The position numbers and the translations under genes were made by a program. The notes below the pieces were generated by a model. That model was not told the origin of the DNA. It was given only the letters and a program-made list of their open reading frames with translations, and ran no database searches. From Nitrospira tepida (GTDB lineage Bacteria; Nitrospirota; Nitrospiria; Nitrospirales; Nitrospiraceae), in the NCBI RefSeq assembly GCF_947241125.1, contig NZ_OX365700.1, positions 62,001-126,000 on the forward strand: a DNA stretch of 64,000 nucleotides, in the 5' to 3' direction. Every line of letters begins with the position of its first letter. The first letter of the stretch is position 1. Shown here piece after piece: positions 1-11,237 of this stretch.

Positions 1-1
1 G

Positions 2-73
2 ATTTCCGGCGACGCGACCGCTGCGGTCACGGAACTCGTGCGGTTGCTTCATGAGGACGCGAAGGTGATCTGA
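2..73 (+). CDS. etfB: Electron transfer flavoprotein subunit beta, 3' end
   Basis: Only the last 23 codons lie in the window, read in the frame that ends at the TGA at 71-73. The C-terminal residues LVRLLHEDAKVI resemble the usual ETF-beta C-terminus. The gene sits directly upstream of etfA, the standard etfBA order. The product would be the AMP-binding partner in the ETF heterodimer, which takes electrons from acyl-CoA dehydrogenases. The call rests mostly on position, because so little sequence is present. Confidence 0.75.
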   Translation: MSGDATAAVTELVRLLHEDAKVI

Positions 74-108
74 CGGAAACGTGGCACGCGAGGTGTCCGG
101 AGCAAGGA

Positions 109-1097
109 ATGGCCAATCCGATCCTGGTCTTCTGCGAGCAACGCGACGGCCATCTGAAGAAGGCGGGGCTCGAAGCCTTAGGTCAGGCCTGCCGCCTGAG
201 CAAGGCAGGTGGCCGGGACGTGGTCGCGCTTGTTGTCGGCTCCTCCGTCAGCCCCCTCACTCAAGAGCCGGCCAGTCATGGGGCCTCACGAATCGTGATC
301 GCGGAGGACCCTGCGCTCTCGTCTTATTCATCCGAACTTTTTACGACAATTGTGGCGGACCTCGCCGCCGGGCTTAAGCCGGTCGCCATCCTGATGGGCG
401 CGACCGCCATGGGCAAGGACCTCGCTACGAAGGTAGCGGCAAGGCTCAAGAGCGCCGTGATCCAGGACTGCGTGGCGCTGGAAATGGAGGCTGATGGCTC
501 GCTGATCGCCACCCGGCCGATCTATGGGGGGAAACTGCGAGCGGTGGTGAAGCCGACGAATCCGCTCATGCAGGTCGTGACGCTCCGCCCGAACATCTTC
601 TCACTGTTGGAATCGAAGCCCGCATCCGATGTTCCGATCGAAAGGCTCGCGGTCTCGTTCGACGGCACTCGACCGATGGCGAGAATCCGCGACGCACGCG
701 CAACGGCGGACGACAAGAAAGAATTGACCGAGGCCTCGATCATCGTTTCGGGAGGCCGAGGCCTCAAAGGGCCGGATAATTTCATCCTGCTCGAAGAGCT
801 CGCGGCGGCGCTTGGAGCCGCCGTGGGAGCCTCGCGCGCGGTGGTCGATGCGGGCTGGAGGCCGCATCGCGACCAGATCGGACTCACCGGAAAGACCGTC
901 TCACCGCAGCTCTATATTGCCTGCGGGATCTCGGGAGCTATTCAACACCAAGCCGGGATGTCGTCCGCCCGGACGATCGTGGCGATCAACAATAACCCCA
1001 ACGCCCCGATCTTCAAACTCGCCACCTATGGCATCGTCGGCGATCTCTTTGAAATCGTCCCGCTGCTGACCGAAGAAGTGAAGAACCTGAGGGCCGG

Positions 1098-1101
<4 letters not shown>
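109..1101 (+). CDS. etfA: Electron transfer flavoprotein subunit alpha
   Basis: This 330-residue protein has normal ETF-alpha length. The C-terminal FAD-binding domain is clear: [12 protein letters not shown] at about residues 214-225, then [19 protein letters not shown] and the QHQAGM region at about 258-284. The protein carries electrons in the cytoplasm from flavin dehydrogenases to the quinone pool via ETF-quinone oxidoreductase. The start at 109 follows a GGAGCAAGGA ribosome site. It lies 35 bp after etfB, and its stop overlaps the nadE start (ATGA at 1098-1101), so the three genes are probably co-transcribed. An acyl-CoA dehydrogenase that could use this ETF lies at 3353-4507. Confidence 0.95.
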
Positions 1102-3161
<2,060 letters not shown>

Positions 3162-3352
3162 TCCCCGTACAATAGCTTCCTGGCCGAGTCCGACGCACTC
3201 GTTGAGGTCGGGGCGGGTCCGCCATCGTCCGGACTCATCACTCTTGATGCCCTCGGCCGTTCTGCGATCTGGATGGATGTGGGGTCAAGACGCGTGACTC
3301 GCCAGGCGGGATACTTGGGCGACCGTTGCTCGGGTGGAACCATGCTCTTCGC

Positions 3353-4507
3353 TCACGAAAAGGCCCTGATCCCCAGCACGTGCGAGCCGATCAACAGTTT
3401 CTGAATCTGCGACGTGCCTTCATAGATCGTCGCCACTTTCGCATCGCGGTAATACCGCGCGACCGGCGTTTCCTCGGAATAGCCATATGCCCCGAAGACC
3501 TGAACCGCGTCGGTTGCCGCCCGCCCCGCCGCTTCAGAAGCGAAGTACTTCGCAATGGAGGTTTCGATCGTGTTGGGAAGACCTTGGTTCTTCAGATATC
3601 CGGCCCGGAATACGAGCAGGCGCGCGGCATCCAAATCCACCGCCATGCGGGCGATCATGTCCTGCACCAGTTGAAAGCTTCCGATGGGCCGGCCGAATTG
3701 CCGGCGCGTCTTGGCGTATTCCGTACAGGCATTCAGACAGCCCTGTATGATGCCCACGCACCCGGCCGCGACGCTGTATCGCCCGTTGTCCAAGGCGGAC
3801 ATGGCGACTTTGAAGCCCTGTCCGACCGCTCCCAACAAGGCCGTCTCCGGCACCGAACAGTTGTTGAAGATCAGTTCTCCCGTATCCGAGGCGCGAAGCC
3901 CGAGTTTGTCCGTGATCGGCCTCGTTGCCAACCCTGGTGTGCCTTGGTCCACGAGAAAGGCCGCAATGCCGTCGTGGCCGTTGCCGGGGCCGGTCCGAGC
4001 AAAGACCAATGCCAGGTCGGCCACCGTCCCGTTCGAAATCCAGGTCTTGGTTCCGTCGAGCACCCACGCGGTCCCGCGCTTCACGGCAGTGGTTTCCATC
4101 GAGGCCGGATCGCTGCCCGCGTTGGGCTCTGTAAGGCCGAAGCAGCCCAGCATCCGACCGGCGCACAGGTCGGGCAGGTGCCGACGCTTCTGTTCCTCCG
4201 TTCCCCATTTCAAAATCGTGAGCGCGACCAGCGAGACTTGAACCGACAGGGTGGTGCGAAGCGAGGAGTCGGCGCGTCCCACCTCTTCGGTGAGGATGGC
4301 GTGGCTGATGTAATCCAGACCTGAGCCGCCGTACTCTTTTGGGATCGGCCCTCCGAGGAAACCCATTGCAGCCATGCGGTTGATCAACTCACGCGGAAAC
4401 CGTCCGGCTCGATCGTTCTCCCCCGCGACCGGTGCGATCTCCTGCTCGGCGAATCGCCGCGCCGTTTCCCGTATCAATCGCTGCTCGTCGGTCAGCTCGA
4501 AATCCAT
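3353..4507 (-). CDS. Acyl-CoA dehydrogenase
   Basis: The 384-residue flavoenzyme oxidises an acyl-CoA to its trans-2-enoyl-CoA and passes electrons to ETF. The sequence starts with the standard MDFELTDEQRLIRETARRF helix. It contains the FAD-binding GLTEPNAGSDPASM segment and the C-terminal YEGTSQIQ motif, whose Glu363 is the likely catalytic base. The segment SSLRTTLSVQ resembles glutaryl-CoA and related short or branched-chain dehydrogenases, but substrate cannot be read safely. It is the last gene after atpD (9 bp apart) on the same strand, so it may be transcribed from the ATPase operon. Confidence 0.93.
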   Translation of the reverse strand: MDFELTDEQRLIRETARRFAEQEIAPVAGENDRAGRFPRELINRMAAMGFLGGPIPKEYGGSGLDYISHAILTEEVGRADSSLRTTLSVQVSLVALTILKWGTEEQKRRHLPDLCAGRMLGCFGLTEPNAGSDPASMETTAVKRGTAWVLDGTKTWISNGTVADLALVFARTGPGNGHDGIAAFLVDQGTPGLATRPITDKLGLRASDTGELIFNNCSVPETALLGAVGQGFKVAMSALDNGRYSVAAGCVGIIQGCLNACTEYAKTRRQFGRPIGSFQLVQDMIARMAVDLDAARLLVFRAGYLKNQGLPNTIETSIAKYFASEAAGRAATDAVQVFGAYGYSEETPVARYYRDAKVATIYEGTSQIQKLLIGSHVLGIRAFS

Positions 4508-4516
4508 GTTGCTCCT

Positions 4517-5134
4517 TTATCCTCCACTCTTGAATCGTTTCATCCTGAACAGGTCTTCCCGCTCGCGCTCTTCGAGGGCCTGTCGAATGTTTCTGACCTC
4601 TCGGGTCAGCGCGGGGAGCACCACTTCATTGAGCGCATTGATCCGGCGCGTCACCTTCTTGATTTCCGATCCCAGCTTCTTCAGCCGCATCTCCACCGCC
4701 ACGCTGCGAAGGATCAGCTCCAGCGCCTGTTCGAAGCGCCGCGCCGTTTCGTCCACGTAGCTGGACTCTCCTGAGGGGGCGTACCCCCGGGCGTCCCACG
4801 CCCGGCCCACCGGGGCGTAGCGGACTTCCGAAAACCTGACGCCCCACACGTTGCGCTCGGTCAATTCGATGGACAACGTCCGCTTTGCCGCATGGCCGGC
4901 CGATCGGAGCGGCGCGCGGCCTTCCATGCCGAGCGCCAGCGTCAGCGTCGCCAGGGCGTGCCCCATCACGGCTTCCATTTGCGTCCGGCTTTCCGCCGCA
5001 CGGTCCATGACGGCGAAGAACTCCCGCACCAGCGCCTCGCGCTTGCTGCGGAGCAGCTCCAGTCCCCGCCGAACGACCTCGCCCCGCCGCTTCAGCAGCA
5101 ACAAATTCATTCTGGTGCGGCCGACGCTTTCCAT
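4517..5134 (-). CDS. atpD: V/A-type ATPase subunit D (central stalk)
   Basis: The 205-residue protein is predicted to be the coiled-coil rotor shaft of the V1/A1 sector. It shows the typical start SVGRTRMNLLLLKRRGEV, a long central helical region and a C-terminal helix (LPALTREVRNIRQALEERER) that would insert into the A3B3 hexamer. The start at 5134 was chosen because the family begins a few residues before the RMNLLLLKRR segment. It follows atpB by 6 bp. Confidence 0.93.
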   Translation of the reverse strand: MESVGRTRMNLLLLKRRGEVVRRGLELLRSKREALVREFFAVMDRAAESRTQMEAVMGHALATLTLALGMEGRAPLRSAGHAAKRTLSIELTERNVWGVRFSEVRYAPVGRAWDARGYAPSGESSYVDETARRFEQALELILRSVAVEMRLKKLGSEIKKVTRRINALNEVVLPALTREVRNIRQALEEREREDLFRMKRFKSGG

Positions 5135-5140
5135 AGGTCG

Positions 5141-6628
5141 TTAATCGTCAATCGTCATTCGTGTAAGGCCGGTATTGTCTTCAGGTACGATTGACGCTTG
5201 CCGAGTGACGTGTGACGTTGGCCCGTAATACCGTTCAATCAACTCCGGCTTCAGCCTGGTCAACCGCTCTTGCGGCAGATATCGCAAGAACTTCCACCCG
5301 AGGTCCAAGGTCTCTTCAATCTCACGAACACGCGATCCTTGGTTGACGAAGTGCTGCTCAAAGTCCTGGGCTAGCTTCAAGAAGCGCTTGTCGGACTCAC
5401 TCAGACCGTCCTCGCCGACGATGGCGGCAAGACGCCGGACATCTCGCCCCTGGGCATAGCAGGCATAGAGTTGATCAGCCACCGCCCGATGATCCTCGCG
5501 CGTCTTGCCGGGACCGATCCCGAGATTCATCAGCCGCGACAGGCAGGGCAGCACATCGATGGGCGGAAAGACGCCTTTGCGATGCAGCTCGCGTGACAGC
5601 ACAATCTGTCCCTCCGTGATGTACCCGGTCAAATCGGGGATCGGATGAGTCAGATCATCGTCCGGCATGGTGACGATGGGAAGCTGCGTGATGGACCCGG
5701 CTTTGCCCTTGATCCGTCCGGCCCGCTCATAGATAGAGGCCAAATCAGAATACATATACCCGGGGTAGCCTCGCCGGCCTGGGATCTCCTCACGGGCCGT
5801 GGCGATTTGACGCAGCGCGTCACAGTAGGCGGCCATGTCGGTCAGGATGACCAGCACGTGGCGACCGAGCGTGAACGCAAGGTACTCAGCCACGGTCAGG
5901 GCAAACCTCGGTGTCAGGAGCCGTTCGATCGTCGGGTCATCGGCAAGGTTGAGGAACATGACGGTGTGCTCCATGACCCCGCCGCGCTCGAACTCATCGA
6001 GAAAGAACGAGGCTTCCCGGAACGTGATCCCCATCGCCGCAAAGACAATCGCGAACGAAGGGGACTGTCGCCCTTCTTGGCCTCCCGAGGCCGGCGGCTG
6101 TCCCCGCACCTTGGCGTGGCGAACGATCTGAGCGGCGACTTCCTTGGCCGGCAGGCCGGCCCCGGAGAAAATCGGCAGCTTTTGCCCGCGCACCAGCGTG
6201 TTCAGCGCGTCAATCGTGGAGATCCCGGTCTGAATACAATGCGAGGGTTTGTCGCGCGCGACCGGATTCAGGGGCTGTCCGACGATGTCCACGCGGGCGT
6301 CGGGAATGATCGACGGCAGACCGTCGAGCGGGACGCCGGCACCGCTGAAGCGCCGCCCCAAGAGATCGGGCGAAAGATCCATTGCGGCGGCCGATTCCGT
6401 GAGCCGGACTCGGGTCCCGGTCACTCCCAAGCCCGTTGTCTCCTCCAGCACTTGGATCACGGCATGCTGTTCGGACAGCTCGATGACTTGACCTCGCCGG
6501 GCCTCCCCGGTCGCGAGAATGATCTCAACCAGCTCTCCAAGGGAAGCCTTGGTCAGCTTCTCCGCAAAGAGGAGCGGTCCGGCAATGCCGCTCACGGTCC
6601 GATATTCGCGGGTGATCAGATCATCCAT
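5141..6628 (-). CDS. atpB: V/A-type ATPase subunit B (regulatory)
   Basis: This is the non-catalytic nucleotide-binding subunit of the hexamer. The open frame extends upstream, but homology begins at [21 protein letters not shown], giving a start at 6628 and 495 residues, normal for the family. A canonical P-loop is absent, as expected for B ([16 protein letters not shown] occupies that place). [25 protein letters not shown] is typical B-subunit sequence. It lies 44 bp after atpA and 6 bp before atpD. Confidence 0.95.
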   Translation of the reverse strand: MDDLITREYRTVSGIAGPLLFAEKLTKASLGELVEIILATGEARRGQVIELSEQHAVIQVLEETTGLGVTGTRVRLTESAAAMDLSPDLLGRRFSGAGVPLDGLPSIIPDARVDIVGQPLNPVARDKPSHCIQTGISTIDALNTLVRGQKLPIFSGAGLPAKEVAAQIVRHAKVRGQPPASGGQEGRQSPSFAIVFAAMGITFREASFFLDEFERGGVMEHTVMFLNLADDPTIERLLTPRFALTVAEYLAFTLGRHVLVILTDMAAYCDALRQIATAREEIPGRRGYPGYMYSDLASIYERAGRIKGKAGSITQLPIVTMPDDDLTHPIPDLTGYITEGQIVLSRELHRKGVFPPIDVLPCLSRLMNLGIGPGKTREDHRAVADQLYACYAQGRDVRRLAAIVGEDGLSESDKRFLKLAQDFEQHFVNQGSRVREIEETLDLGWKFLRYLPQERLTRLKPELIERYYGPTSHVTRQASIVPEDNTGLTRMTIDD

Positions 6629-6672
6629 CTTCCACCACCGACTTGCCCACCTGACGCCTCCGGCCGCACCCT

Positions 6673-8406
6673 CTACGCCTGTGCCTCCTGCTGCATGTTC
6701 TCTATCATGGTTCGGGCCTGCTGGATGCAATCGTCCGGAGGCGTCTCCTTCATGCGTTCCAGCTCGCTTCTCAACGGCGAGGCGAGGAGTTGCTCGATCG
6801 GACGGCCTTGCTTCAGCATGGCCTGGCAGTAGGCGAGAAACTCCATCTGGGCCTTCAGCATCCAGTACTGCTTCCCAAGCGGACAGGCCGCGTCAATGTC
6901 GGAATAGGCATTCTGTCTGAGATACTCTTCTCGTATGAGGCGGCTGACCTCTAACACGATGCGCTCCTGATCCGGGACCGCATCAATCCCCACAAGCTGC
7001 ACGACCTCCTGCAGGTCTTCTTCTTTCTGGAGAAGCGCGGCCAACTCGGTTCGAAGCTGCGGCCAGTCCGGAGCCACCTGCGTCTGAAACCAGGGGTCGA
7101 GCGCGTGGGTGTAGAGGGAAAAACTGCGCTTCCAATTGATGGCGGGGAAATGCCGCCGATGCGCCAGATCCGAGTCCAAGGCCCAGAGCCCTCCGGCCGC
7201 CTGGATCGAGCCTTGTGTCACCGGCTCTGAAAAGTCGCCCCCGGGTGGGGAGATGGCCGAGACGATCGTCACCGCCCCCTGTCGGTCCGGTTCTCCCAAG
7301 CAGCGGACCCGTCCACCACGTTCATAGAATCCGGCCAGCTTGCTGGCCAAATAGGTGGGATATCCTTCCTCTCCCGGCATCTCTTCCAGCCTGGCGGAAA
7401 TCTCACGCGTCGCCTCTGCCCAGCGCGACGTGCTGTCGGCCATGAGGGCGACCGCATAGCCCATATCCCGGTAATATTCCGCGATCGTGATGCCCGTGTA
7501 GATCGACGTCTCCCGCGCCGCCACCGGCATGTTCGAGGTATTGATGACCAGGACCGTGCGCTCCATGAGCGGCAACCCGGTGGCGGGATCTTTCAGGTGG
7601 GGAAACTCGGTCAGGACCTCCGTCATTTCGTTGCCCCGCTCTCCGCACCCGATGTAAACGATGATATCGGCCTGCGCATACCTGGCGAGCGTCTGCTCAA
7701 CCACGGTCTTGCCGGTTCCGAACCCGCCGGGCACTATCACAGTTCCGCCGGAGGCAAGGGGAAGGAGCATGTCGAACACCCGCTGGCCGGTGATGAAGGG
7801 CACGACCGGAGGAAGCCGTTCGGCGACGGGGCGGGACGTCCGCACCGGCCAGCATTGCAACAAGGTCAATGGACCGTGACCATCGAGCCAGGCCACCGGC
7901 TCCTCGATCGTGTAGGCGCCTCCCTCAATCTTGGAGAGCGTTCCCGATAATCCTGGGGGGACCAGGATGCGATGTTCGATCTTTGCGGTCTCCTGGACAA
8001 CTCCCACGCAGGTTCCGCCGCCGACGGCTGTTCCGGGACGGGCCACCGGAGTGAACGCCCAGCGTCGGTCTCTGGACAGGGCCGGCAAGGTCAGGCCGCG
8101 CGCAATCCAATCACCGTACTGGGCCGCGATCACGTTCAATGGACGCTGGACCCCGTCGAAGACGGTGCCAAGCAGACCGGGCCCGAGTTCCACTTGAAGC
8201 GGTTCTCCTGCATCGGCCACCTCTTCCCCCAGCATCAGGCCCGTGGTGTCTTCATACACTTGAATCGTCGCTTCGCTTCCTCGCAGACGAATCACCTCCC
8301 CGAGCAATCCTGTCTTGCCGACCGCGACACGATTGAACATGCGGGTCTGTTCCATGCCCCGCGCGAGGACGGTCGGCCCCGAGATCTTGATGATCGTTCC
8401 GCTCAT
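6673..8406 (-). CDS. atpA: V/A-type ATPase catalytic subunit A
   Basis: The 577-residue catalytic subunit hydrolyses or makes ATP. The P-loop GGFGTGKT lies at 227-234, followed by the [11 protein letters not shown] segment. The roughly 90-residue non-homologous region that separates A from B and from F-type beta is present before the P-loop. The start codon overlaps the stop of atpF (8403-8406), so translation is probably coupled. Usual pro- and archaeal A subunits are 575-600 residues, so this one is full length. Confidence 0.97.
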   Translation of the reverse strand: MSGTIIKISGPTVLARGMEQTRMFNRVAVGKTGLLGEVIRLRGSEATIQVYEDTTGLMLGEEVADAGEPLQVELGPGLLGTVFDGVQRPLNVIAAQYGDWIARGLTLPALSRDRRWAFTPVARPGTAVGGGTCVGVVQETAKIEHRILVPPGLSGTLSKIEGGAYTIEEPVAWLDGHGPLTLLQCWPVRTSRPVAERLPPVVPFITGQRVFDMLLPLASGGTVIVPGGFGTGKTVVEQTLARYAQADIIVYIGCGERGNEMTEVLTEFPHLKDPATGLPLMERTVLVINTSNMPVAARETSIYTGITIAEYYRDMGYAVALMADSTSRWAEATREISARLEEMPGEEGYPTYLASKLAGFYERGGRVRCLGEPDRQGAVTIVSAISPPGGDFSEPVTQGSIQAAGGLWALDSDLAHRRHFPAINWKRSFSLYTHALDPWFQTQVAPDWPQLRTELAALLQKEEDLQEVVQLVGIDAVPDQERIVLEVSRLIREEYLRQNAYSDIDAACPLGKQYWMLKAQMEFLAYCQAMLKQGRPIEQLLASPLRSELERMKETPPDDCIQQARTMIENMQQEAQA

Positions 8407-8732
8407 CGTTTGAGTTTCAATTGATATCCGATCGCCCGCCGGAGGAGGCGGGCGAGATAGTGCTCCCGCATGTCTCCCTCACGTGTGGCCTGAGAGACCG
8501 GGATGGCATAGAAGACCGGGCTCACCGATTCCTCCATCTCGCTCAGGCTCTTCTCTGGAAGCCCCCACCGGTACTCCTCGTTATAGATCACGATTCCGGC
8601 CTTTCTGCTGCAGAGGAGCGAGAGTAGTTGCTCGGCGGCCTCCTCCTGGGCGCCCACTTCGCGCACATCGACACCGGCCAATCGGAAACCCAGCGCGGTA
8701 TCGGGATCGGTGATGACGATGAGTCGAGCCAT
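8403..8732 (-). CDS. atpF: V/A-type ATPase subunit F
   Basis: The 109-residue Rossmann-like protein matches the small rotor subunit F, which binds the D shaft. It begins MARLIVITDPDTALGFRLAGV, the usual beta-strand plus D-x-D-T-A-x-GFRLAGV pattern. The position between C and A in the operon agrees. Confidence 0.92.
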   Translation of the reverse strand: MARLIVITDPDTALGFRLAGVDVREVGAQEEAAEQLLSLLCSRKAGIVIYNEEYRWGLPEKSLSEMEESVSPVFYAIPVSQATREGDMREHYLARLLRRAIGYQLKLKR

Positions 8733-8826
8733 CTACTCCTCACTCTCGTTCAGCAGGTTTAGGTTGAGGCTGAGTCTGAGCTTGAATGCCTCACCTGAGC
8801 CTTGACCTTAGCCTCAACCTTCTGCT

Positions 8827-9894
8827 TCAGACGATCAGCCATTCCTCGACTTGCTCCGGTTGCATTCCCGCAGCCTTCCCTCGCAGGATCATCCGGAGGT
8901 TGCGGATCTCGTTCGTCTTCCGTTCAAGGTAGACGATCGCCGGGCCAATGCCCAACGGGTCTGGCCGAGAGAGGCCGACGGCGTGGCGGACGGCCGCACG
9001 GTCCAATTCTCTCTCGACGAGCGGGGGAGATACGGAGTCCCTGGCTCGAAACAGGTCGGCCAGCCATCCATAGGAGGTGGCGGCAAGGCGGTTGAGTCCC
9101 TCGCGCAGATCGGGCGCGCCGATGACCGCCTCATACTGAGTTCGGGTGAACCGGCCCCCTGCCTCAAGGAAATGGCGGCCGGCCTCTATCGACAAAAGAG
9201 CGCGACGTTCAGCCAGGTAGCGGAGCGCCGTCAGAAGGTTCGCCTTATCCGCGAGAAACACGAGATAACTCCTGACGGCTCGGTCATGATCATCTCCGTC
9301 AACCGCGAGTCGGCATGAGCGCATAAACGTAAATCGGTCGAGTTCAGACTCAAGCGGTTGCAGGTCGTCGGCCTCCCCAAGTTGGTTCAGCCCCGATCGA
9401 ACTGGACGAGCGAGCGGAAGCCGCCACAGCTCCAGCAAGTGAGCCACGGCTTGCATGGTCGGCGCTCGCGCAAGTTCGGCCACGGCGATGTCGTCGAGGA
9501 CCCCCACCGGAAACGTCATGGCCAAGACCTCCTCGACCGGCGCCGCCGCCCGTTTGCCGCGCAGGACGGTTTTCAGATTGTAGACGTCCCATCGGAGGAG
9601 GAGCGCGTCGAGCAATTCACGCGATCGATCGGAGAAGAAGCGCCGAAGGATGCCGAGGGTCTCCACAAGGTCTCGTCGCAGAGCCTCATCGAGATAACCG
9701 ATCGTCCGGAGGCCCTGGGCGCGATCGAGCGTGGCGAGGATGGGCTCCAGCGCGCGCGCATACGGCAAACTCTTCAGGGCATTGATCAGGGCATCAAGGG
9801 TCGCCTGCTCCAGCAAAGACGCATACTGGTCCCGGCGGAGGAGGCGGCCCTCCATGGCGCGGATCCTCGCATTGGTGTAGGCATAGTCGTCCAT
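8827..9894 (-). CDS. atpC: V/A-type ATPase subunit C (d-like)
   Basis: The 355-residue alpha-helical protein matches the C/d family that couples the rotor shaft to the proteolipid ring. Recognisable segments are the N-terminal YTNARIRAMEGRLL and the repeated helical motif RWDVYNLKTVLRGK. The gene is separated from atpE by a 0.5 kb stretch holding an inserted repeat element, whereas the other genes of this operon are close together. Confidence 0.92.
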   Translation of the reverse strand: MDDYAYTNARIRAMEGRLLRRDQYASLLEQATLDALINALKSLPYARALEPILATLDRAQGLRTIGYLDEALRRDLVETLGILRRFFSDRSRELLDALLLRWDVYNLKTVLRGKRAAAPVEEVLAMTFPVGVLDDIAVAELARAPTMQAVAHLLELWRLPLARPVRSGLNQLGEADDLQPLESELDRFTFMRSCRLAVDGDDHDRAVRSYLVFLADKANLLTALRYLAERRALLSIEAGRHFLEAGGRFTRTQYEAVIGAPDLREGLNRLAATSYGWLADLFRARDSVSPPLVERELDRAAVRHAVGLSRPDPLGIGPAIVYLERKTNEIRNLRMILRGKAAGMQPEQVEEWLIV

Positions 9895-9945
9895 TTGTCG
9901 TCCAATCTCTTAGCCCGCATTATTCATGACGATTCGTCGCGTTCC

Positions 9946-9972
9946 ACCCGTTGCATTGGAAGCGCAACGGGT
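9946..9972. repeat. Short palindromic repeat, ACCCGTTGC type
   Basis: ACCCGTTGC at 9946-9954 pairs perfectly with GCAACGGGT at 9964-9972 across a 9-base loop. This is one of four similar hairpins in the window. Confidence 0.6.
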
Positions 9973-9995
9973 ACCCGGCACTCGCCAAGCGTTGG

Positions 9996-10024
9996 ACCCA
10001 TTGCAATGAAAAAGAGCAATGGGT
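9996..10024. repeat. Short palindromic repeat, ACCCATTGC variant
   Basis: ACCCATTGC at 9996-10004 pairs with GCAATGGGT at 10016-10024. It is a compensated variant of the neighbouring hairpin: a G-C pair became A-T on both arms. Confidence 0.6.
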
Positions 10025-10271
10025 ACCCCCAAGCACAGCCGCGAAGGACCAAGGCGTACTTGAAACAGTACGTCGAGGGGCGCACGGCGCGATGAATAAA
10101 GAGCGCCATGTCTGTGCGCGCCGCCGAGTTGGTGAGGCGGCCGGACCTGAGCGGCGAGCACGCCCGCCATACCAAGCTTCGCTTGAGCCGCCGCGTCCGA
10201 TCACATCGCGGCGGAGAGATACTTTGCCTTCGACTTCTCATGTAGGCTCTGTCGCAGCGGCGAATCGGGGC

Positions 10272-10298
10272 GCCCGTTGCTCCTCTGTTGCAATGGGC
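10272..10298. repeat. Short palindromic repeat, third copy
   Basis: GCCCGTTGC at 10272-10280 pairs with GCAATGGGC at 10290-10298, with one G-T wobble. It lies just inside the right end of the MITE-like element. Confidence 0.5.
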
Positions 10299-10396
10299 CA
10301 AGGCAGCAGAAGCGTTCATGAATAATGCGGGTTAAGGCTGAGGTTAAGACGAAGGATTCGCCCACGACCGGGCTAACCTCAACCTGAGCCTCGGCC

Positions 10397-10987
10397 TTAC
10401 CCTTCTCTGAACAACAGTCGGTTCAGTTCGATTGTCAGGGCCGGCTTAGCCTTCGCGAGGCGCGCCGCAAAGGAGTTCGTGAGCACCTCGCCGTTCGCCT
10501 CAAGCGCGATCCCCAGTAGGAGCGCATCCTGATGCCGCTCTTCCACTGCGAGGCCTCGTTGTTTCAGACTCTCCTCAAGGAATGGCCGCTCCCGATTGTC
10601 AACGAGCACGCGAGGCGATTGAGAAGGGGATGCGGCCAGCACTTCCGCCAGCAGGGCCCTGAGGACTCGCGTCCGAGCATCGCCGGCGAGCGACAGGGCT
10701 TTCTCGCCGGCGTGTCGCCACACGGCATCCAAGATCTCTCGCTTGGCCTGCAGCACGATCTGGCGGCCGGCCAGCGCGGCGCGGGCCAGCAGTGCGGCCC
10801 GCCGGGCAGAAAGGTCTCGACGAATGATGAGATCGACCTCAGAGGCCAAAGCGTCGCATTCCCGCTTCGCGTCAGACAGGAGCCGCTCGGCTTCCACCTG
10901 AGCCTGATGCAGGATCGCGTCGCGTTTGGCTCGTCCCTCTTCCAACAGCGCCTCGATGAGCCTGTCGTACGGCATCGTGAGACTCAC
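10397..10987 (-). CDS. atpE: V/A-type ATPase subunit E (peripheral stalk)
   Basis: The 196-residue protein has a long charged N-terminal coiled coil (LIEALLEEGRAKRDAILHQAQVEAER) and a compact C-terminal domain, the pattern of subunit E in the peripheral stator. It pairs with subunit G/H encoded upstream at 13154-13552. Its start overlaps the atpK stop by four bases (10984-10987). Sequence similarity in this family is low, so the call leans on operon position and architecture. Confidence 0.85.
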   Translation of the reverse strand: MSLTMPYDRLIEALLEEGRAKRDAILHQAQVEAERLLSDAKRECDALASEVDLIIRRDLSARRAALLARAALAGRQIVLQAKREILDAVWRHAGEKALSLAGDARTRVLRALLAEVLAASPSQSPRVLVDNRERPFLEESLKQRGLAVEERHQDALLLGIALEANGEVLTNSFAARLAKAKPALTIELNRLLFREG

Positions 10988-11205
10988 TTCAGCGCGAAGA
11001 GAATCAGAATGGCCACGGTGAAGCCGAAGATGACCAAGGTTTCCGGGATGACGAGTAATATCAACATCGTCCCGAAAGTCTCGGGCTTCTCCAAAATGGC
11101 GCCAATCGCCGCTGCACCAATCTTAGCCTGCGCCAACGCGGTAGCCAGCGCGGCCAGTCCGATCGCCAGGCCCGCACCGATGGCGACGAGTCCGATCTCT
11201 GTCAT
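10984..11205 (-). CDS. atpK: V/A-type ATPase proteolipid subunit K (c)
   Basis: A 73-residue two-helix hairpin is predicted from the start at 11205, which follows a GAGGGGG ribosome site. The longer frame to 11241 lacks a good site. Helix 1 is glycine- and alanine-rich and contains Gln26 in ALAQAKIG. Helix 2 contains the ion-binding Glu55 in IPETLVIFG. The membrane ring of these hairpins carries the coupling ion. The single-hairpin form is like Thermus rather than the duplicated four-helix form. Ion specificity (H+ or Na+) cannot be decided from this motif. Confidence 0.92.
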   Translation of the reverse strand: MTEIGLVAIGAGLAIGLAALATALAQAKIGAAAIGAILEKPETFGTMLILLVIPETLVIFGFTVAILILFALK

Positions 11206-11237
11206 GATTCCCCCTCCATGGTTGTCCCCCCCCTCCC

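Larger units (their letters stand above)
9909..10336. mobile_element. MITE-like insertion with terminal inverted repeats
   Basis: A 0.43 kb non-coding stretch between atpE and atpC is bounded by inverted repeats. CCCGCATTATTCATGA at 9914-9929 matches its exact reverse complement at 10316-10331, and the match extends outward with one mismatch to CTTA. No open frame resembles a transposase, so it looks like a non-autonomous element. It contains three small hairpins of one family. No clear target duplication was found. The IS family was not identified. Confidence 0.6.

Noticed and set aside
10984-11205. Sodium specificity of the ATPase from Gln26 and PET in subunit K
   Set aside because: These residues resemble sodium-binding rings, but as recalled the proton-pumping Thermus proteolipid has nearly the same AQARIG and PETLVIFG segments, so the motif does not decide the ion.
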